This document shows positions 63,489 through 64,000 of a stretch of 64,000 nt of DNA, in pieces; within the stretch, counting starts at the first letter, position 1; the number at the start of each line of letters is the position of its first letter. The stretch comes from JBAZUK01 sp041661445 (GTDB taxonomy: Bacteria > Chlamydiota > Chlamydiia > Chlamydiales > SM23-39), in NCBI GenBank assembly GCA_041661445.1, contig JBAZUK010000001.1, forward strand, positions 372,001 to 436,000. The letters run 5' to 3'. The notes beneath the pieces are model-generated. The model saw nothing but the letters and a program-made list of their open reading frames with translations. It was not told the DNA's origin and did no database searches. A program made the position numbers and the translations under genes.

Positions 63489-64000
63489 TTAACATTCCTT
63501 TATGTTTTTATACGCCATTTCCAGCAGTAGTATTTGAAAGTATTTTCCTAAGTTTGGAAATTTTTTATCTAGATATTTTTCAAAAGAACTAATGTTTTTT
63601 TGCTTTTCCCTTAAACTCAGTTGTTTAGAAGATTTTATTAAATCATTAAAATTTTGAATTAATTCATCTTTTTTTGTTTTGTCCTCAATTAGAGAGAATA
63701 TATCATCAACTATTTGAAATGATAAAAAAATATTCATAAAACTTTTATAGTTTTCAATCATCTCATTTTTTTTACAAGCTCCGGTCATTATGAATGCAAG
63801 ACTGTCTTTTATAAAGATCATCTGAAGCATGTCAAAATCAATGGAATTAGAATTTTTATCGATTCTGCAAATGCAGGCAAGACCCTGTTTTAAATTAATT
63901 TTATCCAAAATTTCAAATTTTGTATTTAAATCGGCAATATGATTGTTTTTGGCGGCTTCAGTGTATTCGTCTAAAGATAGTTTAGTATGCTCAATAGCTA
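63489..64000 (-). CDS. Hypothetical protein, 5' end outside the window
   Basis: Open from the right edge (no stop in frame over 63909-64000, which reads AIEHTKLSLDEYTEAAKNNH and on), so the TTG at 63908 is not the start. At least 170 residues, helical (YKSFMNIFLSFQIVDDIFSL; LIKSSKQLSLREKQKNISSF; FPNLGKYFQILLLEMAYKNI). The VDDIFSLIEDK stretch and the overall helical pattern recall the C-terminal part of polyprenyl synthase-like folds (D-D-x-x-D), but the fit is weak. Function not assigned. Confidence 0.5.
   Translation of the reverse strand, partial: AIEHTKLSLDEYTEAAKNNHIADLNTKFEILDKINLKQGLACICRIDKNSNSIDFDMLQMIFIKDSLAFIMTGACKKNEMIENYKSFMNIFLSFQIVDDIFSLIEDKTKKDELIQNFNDLIKSSKQLSLREKQKNISSFEKYLDKKFPNLGKYFQILLLEMAYKNIKEC

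Overview
The window is an A+T-rich bacterial chromosome segment from a member of the Chlamydiae, most likely an environmental (amoeba- or arthropod-associated, Parachlamydiales-type) lineage rather than a pathogenic Chlamydia. The evidence is gene order: infA, tRNA-Thr, tuf, tRNA-Trp, secE, nusG, rplK, rplA, rplJ, rplL, rpoB and rpoC, followed by a transaldolase, and a type III secretion block malQ - CesT-type chaperone - copN - sctV - sctU, are both hallmark chlamydial arrangements. I cannot name the species from sequence alone.

Layout. 1-5266: end of a membrane-protein gene, a secreted transglutaminase-like/TPR protein and two tandem paralogous proteins of unknown function beside the secretion block. 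5398-11712 (minus): tightly overlapping malQ, scc1-like chaperone, copN/sctW, sctV, sctU, read from sctU towards malQ. 12440-16814: a small Tyr-repeat membrane protein, then an ABC exporter, a pentapeptide-repeat protein, a MerR/TipAS-type regulator with a recognisable MerR-style promoter, and a NUDIX hydrolase. 17551-23161: a TetR-controlled TolC-MFP-RND efflux operon with an unusually short adaptor. 23650-27776: a DMT transporter, then a minus-strand trio (54-residue DPGTG protein, two-domain methyltransferase, membrane sulfatase-like protein). 28003-30590: a ferredoxin gene under a well-formed Crp/Fnr-type promoter, the Crp/Fnr regulator itself, and mnmH.

30827-39228 is the accessory part: a predicted C39-like cysteine protease, an ATP-cone/Mrr-like nuclease, a membrane-bound endonuclease/exonuclease/phosphatase-family protein, decayed genes (GNAT, short-chain dehydrogenase, MazG-like, AbiEi antitoxin fragment), two scars made of the 3' halves of CAT-anticodon tRNAs, and an EVE-like/HNH endonuclease next to an intact tRNA(CAT). 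This reads as the remains of repeated integration at a tRNA gene.

39318-48190 returns to chlamydial genes: NUDIX, a DUF1207-type outer-membrane protein, a LOG-like Rossmann protein, MYG1-like hydrolase, HIT protein and a HEAT-repeat secreted protein. 48351-61028 is the translation/transcription super-cluster, closed by a rho-independent terminator. 61396-64000 carries an NlpC/P60 peptidase, transaldolase, a small exported protein and a gene that runs off the right edge.

No rRNA, CRISPR array or intact insertion sequence was seen. The most promising leads are the microcin-immunity-like ABC/pentapeptide/TipAS cluster, the tRNA-scarred island with its modification-type nuclease, and the autonomous Crp/Fnr-ferredoxin switch.
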